This document shows positions 32,938 to 41,485 of a stretch of 64,000 nucleotides of DNA, one piece after another (the first letter of the stretch is position 1; the number at the start of each line of letters is the position of its first letter). Made by a program: the position numbers and the translations under genes. The stretch is from Sciscionella sediminilitoris. GTDB taxonomy: Bacteria; Actinomycetota; Actinomycetes; Mycobacteriales; Pseudonocardiaceae. The notes below the pieces were generated by a model. The model saw only the letters and a list, made by a program, of their open reading frames with translations, searched no databases and was not told the origin of the DNA. The stretch spans positions 124,001 through 188,000 of the forward strand of contig NZ_JALM01000020.1 in NCBI RefSeq assembly GCF_000737195.2, given 5' to 3'.

Positions 32938-33555
32938 TTGCCAAGCAAGCCCCCCGATCTCGTCCCGCATCGCACCGCATTGCTGCTCATGGACCTCCAG
33001 CCCGCCATCCTGGATGGCATCCCGGGATCGCGGCGACTCCTGGAACAGGCACGGCGAGCACAGCAAGCCGCGCTCAAGGCAGGCATCCAGGAAATACAGG
33101 TACGCGTCGCCTTCACCCCCGAGGAGCACGCTGCCGTTCCCGACCACAACAAGACCTTCGCGCCACTGGCCAAGGCCGGCCGTCTGGCCGAGGACACACC
33201 GGAGACGGCCATCCATCCCCTGCTGCGCACCGAAGGATCGGCGTGCACGGTCACCAAGACCCGCGTCAGCGCCTTCAGCACCACCGGCCTGGATTCACTG
33301 CTGCGAGAAAAGGGAATCGACACCCTCGTCCTCGGCGGCACGATCACCAGCGGCGTGGTCCTGTCGACGATCCGCGACGCCGCCGACCGCGACTACCGCC
33401 TATTGCTGCTCGAAGACGCGTGCGCCGACAGCGATCCCCACCGGCACGACATACTGATGCGCTCCATCCTGCCCATACACGCCGACCTCCTCGCCGTAGC
33501 GGACTTCGAATCCGCCGCCCACATGGCATCAGCCCCGTATCGACAGGATCGGTGA
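32938..33555 (+). CDS. Isochorismatase-like hydrolase lacking the canonical cysteine
   Basis: A 205-residue protein of the isochorismatase/cysteine-hydrolase fold. The family Asp is in ALLLMDLQPAIL near residue 18 and the Lys region in VTKTRVSAFSTTGLD near residue 105. The loop that normally reads T-x-x-C-V-x-x-T is GTITSGVVLSTIRDAADRDY near residue 135, with valine where the catalytic cysteine should be. This is a recurring variant in actinobacteria, and its chemistry is unclear. The start is TTG at 32938, placed 6-7 bases after GAGGAGAAGGA; readings further upstream would overlap marR. It shares a divergent operator with marR and the efflux pump. Confidence 0.82.
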   Translation: MPSKPPDLVPHRTALLLMDLQPAILDGIPGSRRLLEQARRAQQAALKAGIQEIQVRVAFTPEEHAAVPDHNKTFAPLAKAGRLAEDTPETAIHPLLRTEGSACTVTKTRVSAFSTTGLDSLLREKGIDTLVLGGTITSGVVLSTIRDAADRDYRLLLLEDACADSDPHRHDILMRSILPIHADLLAVADFESAAHMASAPYRQDR

Positions 33556-33691
33556 ATGCCTCTGGACGAAACCACCCCTGCCCACCCGGCAGCGGCCTGG
33601 AAACCCGCCACGGCCTGCCCGCTTGGCGGATGGCGCGTGCCGCTGGGCCGGATCACTGTTCGCCGGAGTTTCCTGCCGGAGCGAGCGGATA

Positions 33692-33975
33692 TCAGCGAAG
33701 TTCGAAGCTGTGCGGAAGCAGCGCGGTGAGCGGGACACTGATCGTTTCTCCTTGCCAGCGGTACACCACCGTGGTGGTGGGGGGCGAATTCGCTGAGCAA
33801 CTGACGGCATTGTCCGCACGGTGAAACACTGTCCGCATCGCCGACCACCGCGACCGTCTCGATTTGCTTCGCCCCCTGGGTCACGGCGGCACTGACGGCG
33901 GACACTTCGGCGCAGACGCTGACTGGATAGGAGGCGTTGTCGATGTTCGTCCCGGTGTGGATCTGGCCTTGCGGC
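33692..33975 (-). pseudogene. Cytidine deaminase remnant, N-truncated and frameshifted
   Basis: The minus strand encodes the C-terminal two-thirds of a cytidine deaminase. IHTGTNIDNASYPVSVCAE carries the zinc-binding cysteine and catalytic Glu, and VSPCGQCRQLLSEFAP the PCxxC zinc pair. After FAP the frame is lost at a run of six C residues (six G on the plus strand near 33780); dropping one C restores TTTVVYRWQGE and the natural ending LLPHSFELR followed by TGA (33692-33694). Upstream of HTG the sequence no longer matches the family, so the first 50 or so residues, with the substrate loop, are missing. It is therefore a dead gene, unless the C-run is a sequencing error, and even then it lacks its start. 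Confidence 0.8.
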
Positions 33976-34074
33976 CTTGGCCGGTAGTCGGGCCAGGCAT
34001 CCGGGGAAAGTGATCGCGAACTTGCGAATCCGGTCAGCGGGAATGGTTATGACGGCATGGTGCGGTGGTGACGG

Positions 34075-34362
34075 CTATCGGTTCGCGAGGTTGTGGCTGA
34101 TACGCCGTCGGTAGTTCAGCGGAGATTCTCCTGTTTCGCGTTTGAAAGCGGTGCTGAACGCGCCCCCGGATGCGTACCCCAGGGTGAAGGCCAGCGATCC
34201 GACGCCCGCGTCGCCGTCGCGAAGTGCCCGCTGCGCCAGCAACATCCGCCAGCGGGTGAGGTAGGTCAGTGGCGGGACGCCCGCCACTGCGCGGAAACGT
34301 TCGGCGAACGAGGTGCGCGACATCGCCGCCGCGATCGTCGACGACGAACCGATCGAGCTCAA
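34075..34362 (-). pseudogene. AraC-family regulator, C-terminal DNA-binding fragment
   Basis: About 90 residues match the double helix-turn-helix domain of AraC/XylS regulators: MSRTSFAERFRAVAGVPPL, then YLTRWRMLLAQRALRDGD, and SLAFTLGYASGGAFSTAFKR ending ETGESPLNYRR. Full-length relatives of this kind have about 200 residues of N-terminal cupin-type effector domain, which is absent. The upstream 170 bases in any frame show no such domain and the start codon has no ribosome site. The fragment lies next to the broken cytidine deaminase, so the whole 33.6-34.5 kb stretch has decayed. Confidence 0.75.
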
Positions 34363-34636
34363 CCCCTACACGGCACACATCCTTGCGGCGGCTACCTCGG
34401 GCATCTCGTCTCGAGAATCCGACCGCGTTCGATCCTGATCCGATTGTCTGGTTGTGCACCGATCATGCTCATGCTGGGCACCCTCGCGATGCCCTGATCG
34501 ACGCCGCCGTCCCGCACGCCTGAGGTCGCTGCTCGCCGTGAAGACGATTTCGGATATTGCCTCACCAACATGGGACCCCTCCCCGGGGCGCAGACGTAGC
34601 CTCCCGGCGACCGTTGCATCGACAAGGAGGAACGTC

Positions 34637-34963
34637 ATGCTGGCTAGGAACATCGCCCTCACCGGTGCCGCAATTGCCGTGCTGGGCACCGTATCCGCCG
34701 CGCCCGCCGCATCGGCCGCACCTGCCGAGTCGGCCGGGGCGAAGATCCCTGCGCCGACCTGTGTGCAGGTGCAGTCAGAAGGCGGCACCGCGGGCACCAC
34801 CTTGTTCGTTTACCTGCACAACGCCTGCGCCGAGGAATACCGCGTGGTCGTCAACGTCAACCGCGCCCCGGACAGCAGCTGCTTCACTCTGCCGCCGGGC
34901 ACCGATGCGAACGCGAAGTTCATCGGCGCCGAGCCGACCGTCGCAGGCCTCTCACTCTGCTGA
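34637..34963 (+). CDS. Small secreted four-cysteine protein
   Basis: A 108-residue exported protein. The signal peptide MLARNIALTGAAIAVLGTV continues to a likely AxA cleavage site at SAAPAASAA near residue 30. The mature part of about 78 residues has four cysteines (PTCVQ, NACAEE, SSCFTL and the final LSLC), compatible with two disulphides, and alternating hydrophobic residues (TTLFVYLHNA, YRVVVNVNRA) typical of a small beta-sandwich. Secreted actinomycete inhibitors and toxins can look like this, but no family is recognised. ATG 34637 is preceded by AAGGAGG at 6 bases. It stands alone and is convergent with the hydantoinase operon. Confidence 0.8.
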   Translation: MLARNIALTGAAIAVLGTVSAAPAASAAPAESAGAKIPAPTCVQVQSEGGTAGTTLFVYLHNACAEEYRVVVNVNRAPDSSCFTLPPGTDANAKFIGAEPTVAGLSLC

Positions 34964-35138
34964 TCAGGCCACTCGCACGGGGCTGGCACAGTCGATCGGC
35001 TGCTCAGCCTCGGCGCACGGCACCTCGACATCGGATTGGGGCAGGGTGTTCTGGCTGCTGGTTTGCGTCCTGGACGGTGTTCTCGCCGTGGCGCGAATGG
35101 TGTACGAGCGCGGAGTGGGTTGTGGGTTCGGCGCGTGT

Positions 35139-36977
35139 TCATCGGATCCGGTGTCGGATGTGTGCGCGCTGGATTGCTTTTTCGCGGCCGAGTCCGCGGC
35201 GTGTTCGGGAGGGTTCCGCGCGTTGCCGGGCGCGTTCGTGTTCAGTTGCTTCCCGGTCGATGGTCCACGTGGTGGGGTCTATGACGACGCCGTAGTCGTG
35301 GCGGGCTCCTTCGAGGGAGACGAGTTCGTCGAGGACGTCGTCGAGTACGGCTTCGGTGTCGCGATCGAGTGGGTCGCCCCAGCCTCCTCCGCCGCCGCTG
35401 TGGGAGAAGATCACTTGGGATGGGTCGTAGGTTTGGGCGACCATGTGTTCGCCGCAGATGGCCTCGTCGGCGTTTTCACCGATGATGCAGAAGTTGCCGG
35501 TTCCTTCGTAGCCACCGGCGTATCCGGGCAGGGGGTGGATCAGGGACTGGGAATTGAATGTGGCGAAGGTGCTGCTGGCTCCGCGGTCGGTGCGGCGCAT
35601 GATGTAGGCGGGACTTCCGCGCCATTGTCCGGGGGCGGCGCTGTCGATCGCGTATTCGCCTTGGTGGTAAATGGTGGGGAACTGGACTTCGGTGAATTCG
35701 TTGTTGGCTGGGCGTGACACGCTGAACGGGGTCGCCCATGCGCCCCAGCCGTCTTGGCCGTAGGCCGCGCTGCTCGACATCGCGACTGGTGACATGTCCC
35801 AGAAGAAGAATTGCCTGGGGTTGCTGCTGGATGCTACGAGGAATCGGTCTTCGCGGTCGTCGGTTCCGAAGCAGTAGTTGTTGGCGATGTCGATGGACAC
35901 GTTGGCGACGCGTTGGGGGACGAATTGCTCGAATGCTTTCATCACCGCTTGCCCGATCTGGCCCCCGCAGACGATCGTTCCGAGCACGGTCGCGGCCGGT
36001 GAGACGGCGTTGACGATGGTGCCTTCGGGCATCTTGATTTCCACGGGTTCGTAGAATCCGGAGTTGACCGGGATCTGGGGGCAGAGGGCGGACAGGGCGA
36101 TCGACACGTAGGCGATGGTGTTGGCGGGTACGGAGTTGACCAGTCCGTCGGTTTGCGGGTCGGTGCCCTCGAAATCGACGATCATGTGGTCGTCGTCGAT
36201 GGTGACCGCGACTCGGATGTCGATGTCGGTGTGGTCGGCGTAGTCGGAGTCGACCGTGAAGCGGCCGTGATAGGTGCCGTCGGGCCAGGCGCTGACTTGG
36301 TCTCGGAATTTCCGTTCGGAGTAGCCGAAGATCCATTCGAGGCTGTCTTCGACTTGTTCGAGGCCGTGGCGCTCGACGAGTTCGGTGATCTGGTTTTCAC
36401 CGACCCGGCAGGCGCCGATCATGGTTTCGACGTCGGCCTCGGTGATGTCGGGTAGGCGGTTGTTGGCCATCAGCCAGTCCCAGAGTTCGCGGCGTCGTGC
36501 GCCCTTCTCGTAGAGCTTCATCGGCGGGATCCGGAATCCTTCGTGCCAGATTTCCCGGCACTGGGGGTTGACCGCGCCGGCCATCGGCCCGCCTTGGTCG
36601 AGGACGTGGAGCCGGCCGCCGGTGAGGAAGCGGGGTTTACCGTCGAAGAAGACCGGGACTACGACGTTCCAGCAGCCGAGGTGGCTGCCGCCGTGGTAGG
36701 AGTCGGCGACGAGGAGGGCGTCTCCGGGGTGGAGGTCGCCGCGGAAGAAGTCGAGGACGGTCTGGGATGAGGAAAGACCGGCGAAGGAGTGCGCGATGAT
36801 GCCCGCGCGTGACACCATTTTCGAGGTGCTGCCGTCGTAGCTGTAGATTCCCGCGCCGCAGTCTTTTGTTTCGTTGACCACGGAGTTCGGTGAGGAGCGG
36901 CAGATCGTCTCGAAGATCTGCTCGGCGATGGTGTCCAGGTGATTGCGGATGATCTCGGCGGTGATGGGGTCAGCCAT
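35139..36977 (-). CDS. Hydantoinase B/oxoprolinase family subunit (second HyuB paralogue)
   Basis: A 612-residue HyuB-family protein. Family features are the N-terminal ITAEIIRNHLDTIAEQIFET, the HPGDALLVADSYHGGSHLG segment near residue 90 that aligns with the metal/substrate loop, and the C-terminal HSGGGGGWGDPLDRD near residue 555, the glycine-rich motif seen in HyuB and acetophenone-carboxylase subunits. The last 40 residues are basic and divergent. It overlaps the other HyuB gene by 8 bases and is the last gene of the six-gene operon. With HyuA it should take part in ATP-dependent opening of a cyclic amide or carboxylation of a ketone. Confidence 0.88.
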   Translation of the reverse strand: MADPITAEIIRNHLDTIAEQIFETICRSSPNSVVNETKDCGAGIYSYDGSTSKMVSRAGIIAHSFAGLSSSQTVLDFFRGDLHPGDALLVADSYHGGSHLGCWNVVVPVFFDGKPRFLTGGRLHVLDQGGPMAGAVNPQCREIWHEGFRIPPMKLYEKGARRRELWDWLMANNRLPDITEADVETMIGACRVGENQITELVERHGLEQVEDSLEWIFGYSERKFRDQVSAWPDGTYHGRFTVDSDYADHTDIDIRVAVTIDDDHMIVDFEGTDPQTDGLVNSVPANTIAYVSIALSALCPQIPVNSGFYEPVEIKMPEGTIVNAVSPAATVLGTIVCGGQIGQAVMKAFEQFVPQRVANVSIDIANNYCFGTDDREDRFLVASSSNPRQFFFWDMSPVAMSSSAAYGQDGWGAWATPFSVSRPANNEFTEVQFPTIYHQGEYAIDSAAPGQWRGSPAYIMRRTDRGASSTFATFNSQSLIHPLPGYAGGYEGTGNFCIIGENADEAICGEHMVAQTYDPSQVIFSHSGGGGGWGDPLDRDTEAVLDDVLDELVSLEGARHDYGVVIDPTTWTIDREATEHERARQRAEPSRTRRGLGREKAIQRAHIRHRIR

Positions 36978-38649
36978 CGCTGGCACGTCCTTCCAGTCGG
37001 TAGACCTCGGTCGCGGTCGTGGACGAGATGAGCCCGTCGTCGACGTCGGCCAGTACGGCGGAGTGTTCCCGGGCTCGCGGATCGCCCTGCCCGCCGCCGC
37101 CGCTGAGTCGTATCCGCAGCCGGGTGGCCGGGATGGGAGCTTCGGCGGCCACGAGCGGGGCCTGCTGCCAGCCGTCCGGGGTCTCGAACTCGACACTGCC
37201 CGGGTTGCCCGGTGTGCCGCCGTCGGTGCCCGCGGTGGGTGTGTGCATCGATCGCGACCAGAGAGTGAACAGCAGGCCGGCTGGTAGCGCGAACGTTGCC
37301 TCGACGGCGGGCGCACCGGCGTGGGCGCCTGACCCCGCGCTGTCTTCGGCGTACTCGAATCGCTCGATGCCCGGGTGCTGCTCGCTTTCCCATTGCTCGA
37401 TCGAGGGCAACTCGCCTCTCGCGGCGAGTGCTGGTCGGCCCCAGCCGTCCGTTTCGGTGGTGGCACTCGCGCCGCCGATCGCCCATCGTCCGAGGTCGAT
37501 TTGGACGCTTCGGTCTCCGCTCGGCCGGTAGAAAACGGCCGGTCGAGGAACCGAGAGCGCGGGCGCGGGGTGCGGAAGTGCCGATCGCAGCGTCGCGGTG
37601 ACCACGTCGGTCACCTCACTTCCGGGGTGGTGGGCACCCCAGCCGACGGCAGCGGGCCGCACCGGGTCGACGATGGTGCCAGGGCGGGTGCGCACCTCGA
37701 CGACGCGCAGCAGTCCGCCGTTGGGCGGGAGGGTCCCGCCCAGGGATACGAGAATGGCTTGCATGGCGCACGAGGCTGTGACACTCGCGGGGCTGTTGAT
37801 GAACTGGCCGCTTTGCGCATCGGATGCCGAGAAGTCCAGGATCACCGCGCTGTCGGTGATTTCGGCGTCGAGCCGGATGACGACCGGCGAGTCACCGTCG
37901 GCCAGGTCGAGTTCGTGCTGGCCCGCGTAGCGTCCGGCCCGCCATCCCCGGATCAGGGTGCGGGCGATCTGTTCGCTGTAGTCCTGGGCGTAGCGGAAGG
38001 AGCGGCGGACCAGCTCGACGCCGTGGCCGGCGACCAGTTCCGCGCAGCGCCCGATGCCCATCTCGAGCACGGCCATGGCTGCGGTGACGGTTCGGTGGGT
38101 CTCCCCGGGACGGCGGCCGTTGAGCAGGAAGGCCGCGACGACGTCCCGAACCGGTCGCCCGAGGCGCTGGATCTTGACCGGGGTGACGGGGACGCCTTCG
38201 GCCAGCAACTCGGTCGCCTCGGGGTTGATGTTGCCGCCGATCTGGCCGCCGATGTCACGGATCCGTGTGCGGACCGCGATGAGTCCCAGGACCTCGCTGT
38301 CCACGATGTGCGGCGCCACGAGCGTGATGTCCTGGACCCGCGTTCCTCCGGTGAACGGGTCGTTGGTCAGGACGACATCGCCTTCGCTGATGTCGAATTC
38401 GAAGTAGCCGATGGCGTGGGACACGGTCGCCTGGATCGAGGCCAGCTCCAGGGCGTTGTCGAGCGCGACGACCTGCCCTGAGGCGTCACAGATCGCCACG
38501 GTGAACTCGCGTGCCTGGCTCACCTCGACGGTGGGCGCGGAGCGGGCCAGAACCGCCGCCAGTTCCTCGGCACACGCCATCAGGCGGGTCCGCAGGATCT
38601 CGAGCGCGATCGTGTCCCGCCGGTCGGCGTCGGACGCATGCCCCGTCAC
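36970..38649 (-). CDS. Hydantoinase B/oxoprolinase family subunit (first HyuB paralogue)
   Basis: A 559-residue HyuB-family protein. LEILRTRLMACAEELAAVL at the N-terminus, EGDVVLTNDPFTGGTRVQD near residue 90, RDIGGQIGGNINPEATELL near residue 130 and the late RLSGGGGQGDPRAREHS near residue 525 match the family. The GTG start at 38649 overlaps the HyuA stop in GTGA, and its end overlaps the next HyuB gene by 8 bases. Two distinct HyuB-type subunits with one HyuA resemble the multi-subunit caprolactamase/acetophenone-carboxylase arrangements more than simple N-methylhydantoinase (HyuA plus HyuB). Confidence 0.9.
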   Translation of the reverse strand: MTGHASDADRRDTIALEILRTRLMACAEELAAVLARSAPTVEVSQAREFTVAICDASGQVVALDNALELASIQATVSHAIGYFEFDISEGDVVLTNDPFTGGTRVQDITLVAPHIVDSEVLGLIAVRTRIRDIGGQIGGNINPEATELLAEGVPVTPVKIQRLGRPVRDVVAAFLLNGRRPGETHRTVTAAMAVLEMGIGRCAELVAGHGVELVRRSFRYAQDYSEQIARTLIRGWRAGRYAGQHELDLADGDSPVVIRLDAEITDSAVILDFSASDAQSGQFINSPASVTASCAMQAILVSLGGTLPPNGGLLRVVEVRTRPGTIVDPVRPAAVGWGAHHPGSEVTDVVTATLRSALPHPAPALSVPRPAVFYRPSGDRSVQIDLGRWAIGGASATTETDGWGRPALAARGELPSIEQWESEQHPGIERFEYAEDSAGSGAHAGAPAVEATFALPAGLLFTLWSRSMHTPTAGTDGGTPGNPGSVEFETPDGWQQAPLVAAEAPIPATRLRIRLSGGGGQGDPRAREHSAVLADVDDGLISSTTATEVYRLEGRASDG

Positions 38650-40706
38650 CGGACAACCTCGATCACGTAGGTCTCGTACTGGTCGAGCATGGCTTCCTGC
38701 CCGTCCGCGACGACGATGGTGGTTCCCGGCTCGTGGATCACGGCCGGACCCGGGATCACGTGGCCCGGTTCTATACCGGCGCCGTCGAAGATCGGTGTCG
38801 GCACGAAACCGCCACGGCCCTCGATGTACACCTCTCGGGTGCCGACCTTCGCCGCCGAGGCGTCCTCGTCGACGAACTTGTGCGGTGGCGTGACATCGCC
38901 CATGCCGCGCAGCCCGGTCAGATCGAGGCGTGCGGACACGATCTGTACCGGCTGGTCGGGCCGCTTGTGCCCGTAGAGCTGGTCGTGCAGTTCGTGGAAC
39001 TCGTTGATCGCCCTGGCGAGGCTGACCTCGGAGATGCGGCGGGTGCGGGTGCGCAACGGGACGATCACCTCCCGCGTCTGCCCCTCGTAGCGGACGTCGA
39101 GGTATCGCTCGAGGTGCGTGGTCTCCGCGGTCGGCAGCAATTCCTGCGCCTCGGCGTGCACCGTGTCGAACACCTCGGTCAGTTCCTCGGGCCGGACCGC
39201 CTCGGCGGCGCGCACGTAGGACTTGATACGCGAGACCTTGAAATCGGCGACCAGACCGCCGAATGCGCTGAGCACGGCGGCTTTGCGGGGAACCAGAACG
39301 GTTTTGATGCCCAGGTCGACCGCCTGCACACCGGCGTGGATGGCCCCGGCACCACCGAAAGCCATCAGTGCGTAGTCGCGGGGATCGCGGCCGCGGGTCA
39401 CCGACACGAACCGCAGGGCGTTGGCCATATCGCTGTTGGCGATCCGGAACACACCCACGGCCGCCTCGGTGACCGAGATGCCCATCGGCTGGGCCACATG
39501 CTCCTCGAAAGCCCGTTCGGCCGCCGCCCGGTCGAGGCTCAGCTGGCCGCCCATGAACCGGTCCGGGTCCATGAAACCGAGCAGCAGGTTGGCGTCGGTG
39601 ACCGTAGGGCGGGTGCCGCCCCGGCCGTAGCAGGCCGGTCCCGGATTCGCGCCCGCGCTCTCCGGGCCGACACGAAGCGCGCCGCCCTCGTCCACCCAGG
39701 CGATCGAACCACCACCCGAGCCGATGGTGTGAATGTCGATCAGCGGCACGGCGACCCGATAGCGGCTGATCCAGTTCTCGACACCGACTTCGGGTTTCCC
39801 GTCGTGGATCAGGCACACGTCGTAGCTCGTACCGCCCATATCACCGGTGATGATGTTGCGGTAGCCGGACCGTTCACCAAGCGCGACCGCGGCGATCACA
39901 CCACCGGCCGGGCCGGACAGCACGGCGTCGACACCGTGCTGGGCCGAGTAGGCGACGTCCATGATGCCGCCATTGGACTGCATGACGACCAGCTCACCGC
40001 GAAAGCCCGCCTCGCGCAGGCCCTCGTCGAGACGGTTGAGGTAACGCTTGAGCAGTGGGCTGGTGTAGGCGTTGACCACGGTGGTGCTGACCCGCTCGAA
40101 CTCGCGGATCTGCGGCAACACCTCGCACGAGAGCGTCACGAAACAATCCGGATGTTCCTCGGTGATGATCTCGGCTATCCGCCGTTCGTGGGCATCGTTG
40201 ACGAACGAGAACAACAGGCACACCGCGATGGACTCGATCCCGGCTGCCTTGAGTTCGCGGACCGCGGTGCGCACCTCGTCCTCGTCGAGCGGGGTCGCGA
40301 TCTCGCCGCGGTAGTCGATCCGCTCGGTGACCCCTTTCCGGAACCGGCGCCGGGTGATCGGATGCGGCGCGGGCAGCGACAGATCGAAAATGCTCTCCTT
40401 GTAACCCCGGCGGATCTCGAGGACATCGCGGAAACCCTTGGTGGTGATAAGCCCCGTGGCAACACCGGTGTACTCGAGCATCGCGTTGGTGACCACCGTG
40501 GTGCCGAGGATGAACTGATCGGTGCCGGCCAGTGTCTGCTCGGCAGTGCGCCCGAAGTGCTCGGCGACGATCCCCACAGCGTTGAGCACCGCGGTCGCCT
40601 CGTCGTTCGGCCGGGACGACACTTTACCGGCGAAGACCTCTGTTCCCTCGGTCGCCACCACGTCGGTGAAGGTGCCGCCCACATCGACGGCAATGGTGAA
40701 GCTCAT
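38646..40706 (-). CDS. hyuA: Hydantoinase A/oxoprolinase family subunit (HyuA)
   Basis: A 686-residue ATP-binding subunit. The N-terminal actin-like ATPase signature is IAVDVGGTFTDVVATEG, followed by LGTTVVTNAMLEYTG near residue 68, HGVDAVLSGPAGGVIAAV near residue 250 and NIITGDMGGTSYDVCLI near residue 280, which are the phosphate and adenosine loops of the fold. The C-terminal part ends with the beta-rich GRGGFVPTPIFDGAGIEPGH and PGPAVIHEPGTTIVV. It phosphorylates or activates the substrate at the expense of ATP for ring opening or carboxylation together with the HyuB proteins. ATG 40706 is preceded by GGAAAGG. The gene is the fourth in the operon. Confidence 0.93.
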   Translation of the reverse strand: MSFTIAVDVGGTFTDVVATEGTEVFAGKVSSRPNDEATAVLNAVGIVAEHFGRTAEQTLAGTDQFILGTTVVTNAMLEYTGVATGLITTKGFRDVLEIRRGYKESIFDLSLPAPHPITRRRFRKGVTERIDYRGEIATPLDEDEVRTAVRELKAAGIESIAVCLLFSFVNDAHERRIAEIITEEHPDCFVTLSCEVLPQIREFERVSTTVVNAYTSPLLKRYLNRLDEGLREAGFRGELVVMQSNGGIMDVAYSAQHGVDAVLSGPAGGVIAAVALGERSGYRNIITGDMGGTSYDVCLIHDGKPEVGVENWISRYRVAVPLIDIHTIGSGGGSIAWVDEGGALRVGPESAGANPGPACYGRGGTRPTVTDANLLLGFMDPDRFMGGQLSLDRAAAERAFEEHVAQPMGISVTEAAVGVFRIANSDMANALRFVSVTRGRDPRDYALMAFGGAGAIHAGVQAVDLGIKTVLVPRKAAVLSAFGGLVADFKVSRIKSYVRAAEAVRPEELTEVFDTVHAEAQELLPTAETTHLERYLDVRYEGQTREVIVPLRTRTRRISEVSLARAINEFHELHDQLYGHKRPDQPVQIVSARLDLTGLRGMGDVTPPHKFVDEDASAAKVGTREVYIEGRGGFVPTPIFDGAGIEPGHVIPGPAVIHEPGTTIVVADGQEAMLDQYETYVIEVVR

Positions 40707-40748
40707 GGGTTCCGCCTTTCCGGATAGATCGGGTTAATCGCCGGGCAC

Positions 40749-41480
40749 TCAGCCGGCATCGGAGACGAACTTGAAAGCGCCGGAGTCCAGCGGAACTTCG
40801 ACATCGGGATTGGGCACGGCGATAGTGACCTCGACCTGGGTGTGCACACCGTCGATCTGCTCGAACTCCACGGTCGCGTTCCCCGCGCGGAGCCGATCGC
40901 CGTCTTCTTGGAGAGCGAACAGGTCCCGATGGCGCCGCTCCCAGAGTCCCGCCTCGTCCCCGTAGACGCGCACGGCACGAATTTCCGGAGCGGTGTCGGC
41001 CTCATCGAGAAACGGCAGCGGGAACAAGCGGCGCTCCTGGAGCGCGAAGAACAGCTCACCGGTGGGCGGTGTTGGCCACAGCGCCACGAAATAGCCCATG
41101 GTGCCGTCCTCGCGGCGCCACGACCCGCACTGCGCCATCGCGTTCTCGGTGCCCGGCTGCTCGGCCCAGGACGCCATATCGGCCGCACCGTCCGCGGTGG
41201 TGTAGCTGACGTTGGCGATGCGGGGAGTGTTGTTCTCGAACGGGTTCCCGTGCGGGAACGACCCCGGAGACAACTCGCATGCGATCTCGATGAAACCGCC
41301 TCCCCCGAGTGGCATCATCCGCGACTGGATACCGAGAGCCGGTTCGACGACCGCGTTCGCCATCCGCAGACCCGCCTTCTCCAGGCCCTCGGCGATTGCG
41401 AGCGCCTGTTCGGGGGTGGCCATCACGATGATGTGGTCGATGATCCGCTGCCGCGGCGGAGCCGGAATATACGCGCCCAT
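40749..41480 (-). CDS. VOC/glyoxalase-like domain protein
   Basis: A 243-residue protein starting QRIIDHIIVMATPEQALAIA after a short leader, the hallmark of the glyoxalase-like (PF13468-type) VOC domain in which the His after D is a metal ligand; a second half follows with GGGGFIEIACE near residue 55. ATG 41480 is used; GTG 41489 in the overlap GTGA with the upstream gene stop is an equally good start and would add three residues. VOC proteins catalyse isomerisations, epimerisations or dioxygenations at metal centres. In this operon an epimerase for the substrate or product of ring opening is conceivable (inference only). Confidence 0.72.
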   Translation of the reverse strand: MGAYIPAPPRQRIIDHIIVMATPEQALAIAEGLEKAGLRMANAVVEPALGIQSRMMPLGGGGFIEIACELSPGSFPHGNPFENNTPRIANVSYTTADGAADMASWAEQPGTENAMAQCGSWRREDGTMGYFVALWPTPPTGELFFALQERRLFPLPFLDEADTAPEIRAVRVYGDEAGLWERRHRDLFALQEDGDRLRAGNATVEFEQIDGVHTQVEVTIAVPNPDVEVPLDSGAFKFVSDAG

Positions 41481-41485
41481 GCCGG

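Noticed and set aside
38511-40727. 738-codon plus-strand frame opposite hyuA
   Set aside because: Rich in His, Asp and Arg with no conserved motif; hyuA on the minus strand has all ATPase signatures.
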